Shown here one piece after another: positions 26,394 to 27,056 of a stretch of 27,056 nucleotides of DNA (position 1 is the stretch's first letter; each line of letters begins with the position of its first letter). The stretch covers positions 1 to 27,056 of the forward strand of contig JBFSVS010000012.1 in the NCBI GenBank assembly GCA_041263285.1. The letters run 5' to 3'. Origin of the DNA: Acidiparvus fluvialis (GTDB taxonomy: Bacteria > Acidobacteriota > Holophagae > Holophagales > Holophagaceae). Both the position numbers and the translations under genes were made by a program. The notes under the pieces are model-generated. The model was not told the DNA's origin. It saw only the letters and a list, made by a program, of their open reading frames with translations, and did not search any database.

Positions 26394-27056
26394 CTAAAGA
26401 GGGGCGTCGGCCGAGGGTATCCCCCCCCGATCTTTTTTAGTAAAGCGCGCAATATGACGAAGATGTTCGGGGGGGAGTGGAAGCTGACTCAGGTCAATTG
26501 GAGAAACGCGGTCAGCCAACAGTTTGTAACCTTTGGCTTGCTTGGGGAGCCGATCAGGAAGAAACACTTCGTGCCCTTGGGCGTAGGGCATGAAAGGCGG
26601 CATAACAACCGCATATCCCGTATATAAAAAACCGGAGACTCGCATCCAGTCTTCTCCACCACTCGGTGATTTAACCGGCAAGGCGAAGACGGGATGTACA
26701 CCTCCGTTAATCCAGATCTCACGATTATCTAACCGGGGGTAAACAAAAATCCGTCGGCGATGCATGAAGTGGTAGCTATCAATTTGTAAATGGTCAACAA
26801 CCTTGAACAAAGGATTGGTAACCGCAGGTCCCTCACTTCGATCAGACTGTCCAACAACTTGGATTACGGGTCTAGATTTTCCTGTCAATTTAGAAATATA
26901 GGCATTCAGTTCGGACGCTTCTTCCCCAACGAGATGACCCTGGTTGGGCTTGATATTTCCTAGAAGTACAATTTGTTCGGGTTGATAATCTGATAAAAGA
27001 GTCACCAAGCGTTCCCAAGGGTCAAGATGAGCAGCCAGCGGGAGACCCTCTAGAGC
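26394..27056 (-). CDS. PdeM-like metallophosphoesterase homologue with altered metal sites (5' partial)
   Basis: The open frame runs 220 codons to the right edge, so the N-terminus lies outside. The layout matches the DNA-ligase-associated phosphoesterase PdeM: a helix ending YQPEQIVLLGNIK, a later VIQVVGQSDRS, then INGGVHPVFALP, and the closing VVMPPFMPYAQG. The usual family motifs there are LGD, GNHD and GHxHP. Here they read LGN, GQSD and GGVHP, so several metal ligands seem replaced. It may be a non-catalytic relative or a diverged phosphatase. TTG 27008 is only an internal codon, not a likely start. The first D-x-H motif is not visible, so loss of activity is inference. Confidence 0.6.
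   Translation of the reverse strand, partial: ALEGLPLAAHLDPWERLVTLLSDYQPEQIVLLGNIKPNQGHLVGEEASELNAYISKLTGKSRPVIQVVGQSDRSEGPAVTNPLFKVVDHLQIDSYHFMHRRRIFVYPRLDNREIWINGGVHPVFALPVKSPSGGEDWMRVSGFLYTGYAVVMPPFMPYAQGHEVFLPDRLPKQAKGYKLLADRVSPIDLSQLPLPPEHLRHIARFTKKDRGGIPSADAPL

Overview
The window reads as chromosomal DNA around a replication origin of a Gram-negative bacterium with moderate GC content. It starts in the last codons of dnaA, followed by a small hydrolase gene, a DnaA-box-rich spacer, dnaN, gyrB and gyrA. recF, often found between dnaN and gyrB, is absent. A secreted beta-barrel protein of the CBM9-like/DUF5916 type, a zinc-ribbon plus FHA gene set, a KimA-type potassium transporter and a Glu/Phe-type small transaldolase together suggest Acidobacteriota or a related deep lineage. 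That assignment is inference and weak.

Layout. Positions 1-7617 (+): dnaA end, hydrolase, oriC candidate (about 1019-1248), dnaN, gyrB, gyrA. A bidirectional hairpin terminator (7637-7679) separates gyrA from the convergent glyA (-). Between divergent glyA and purB lies a dense regulatory spacer with a parS-like palindrome and two tandem copies of a 16-bp inverted repeat. purB is followed closely by a degenerate aspartate-semialdehyde-dehydrogenase-like gene and a four-cluster NapG/MauM-type ferredoxin gene (+). lipA (-) converges on these and diverges from kimA (+).

Positions 14962-22543 hold eight genes on the minus strand with gaps of at most 29 bases: transaldolase, acyl-CoA carboxyltransferase, two tandem paralogous secreted proteins of unknown function, a YycJ-like metallo-hydrolase, a zinc-ribbon/FHA protein, a membrane-anchored TPR-like protein and a zinc-ribbon membrane protein. 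thyX (+) diverges from this block and ends 2 bases from the end of the convergent DUF5916 outer-membrane protein gene. Divergent from that gene is a 35-codon aromatic-rich ORF that overlaps a DUF192 gene by ATGA. The window ends inside a minus-strand gene resembling the PdeM metallophosphoesterases, but with its visible metal-ligand motifs altered.

The most notable signals are two near-identical parS-like palindromes within about 8 kb of the candidate origin (one forms the tip of a transcription terminator), the tandem operators upstream of purB/glyA, two apparently inactivated enzyme homologues (ASADH-like and PdeM-like), the tandem secreted paralogues linked to an FHA/zinc-ribbon membrane module, and the aromatic microprotein coupled to DUF192. 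No rRNA, tRNA, CRISPR array or insertion sequence was recognised, and no stretch longer than 300 bases lacks a gene.
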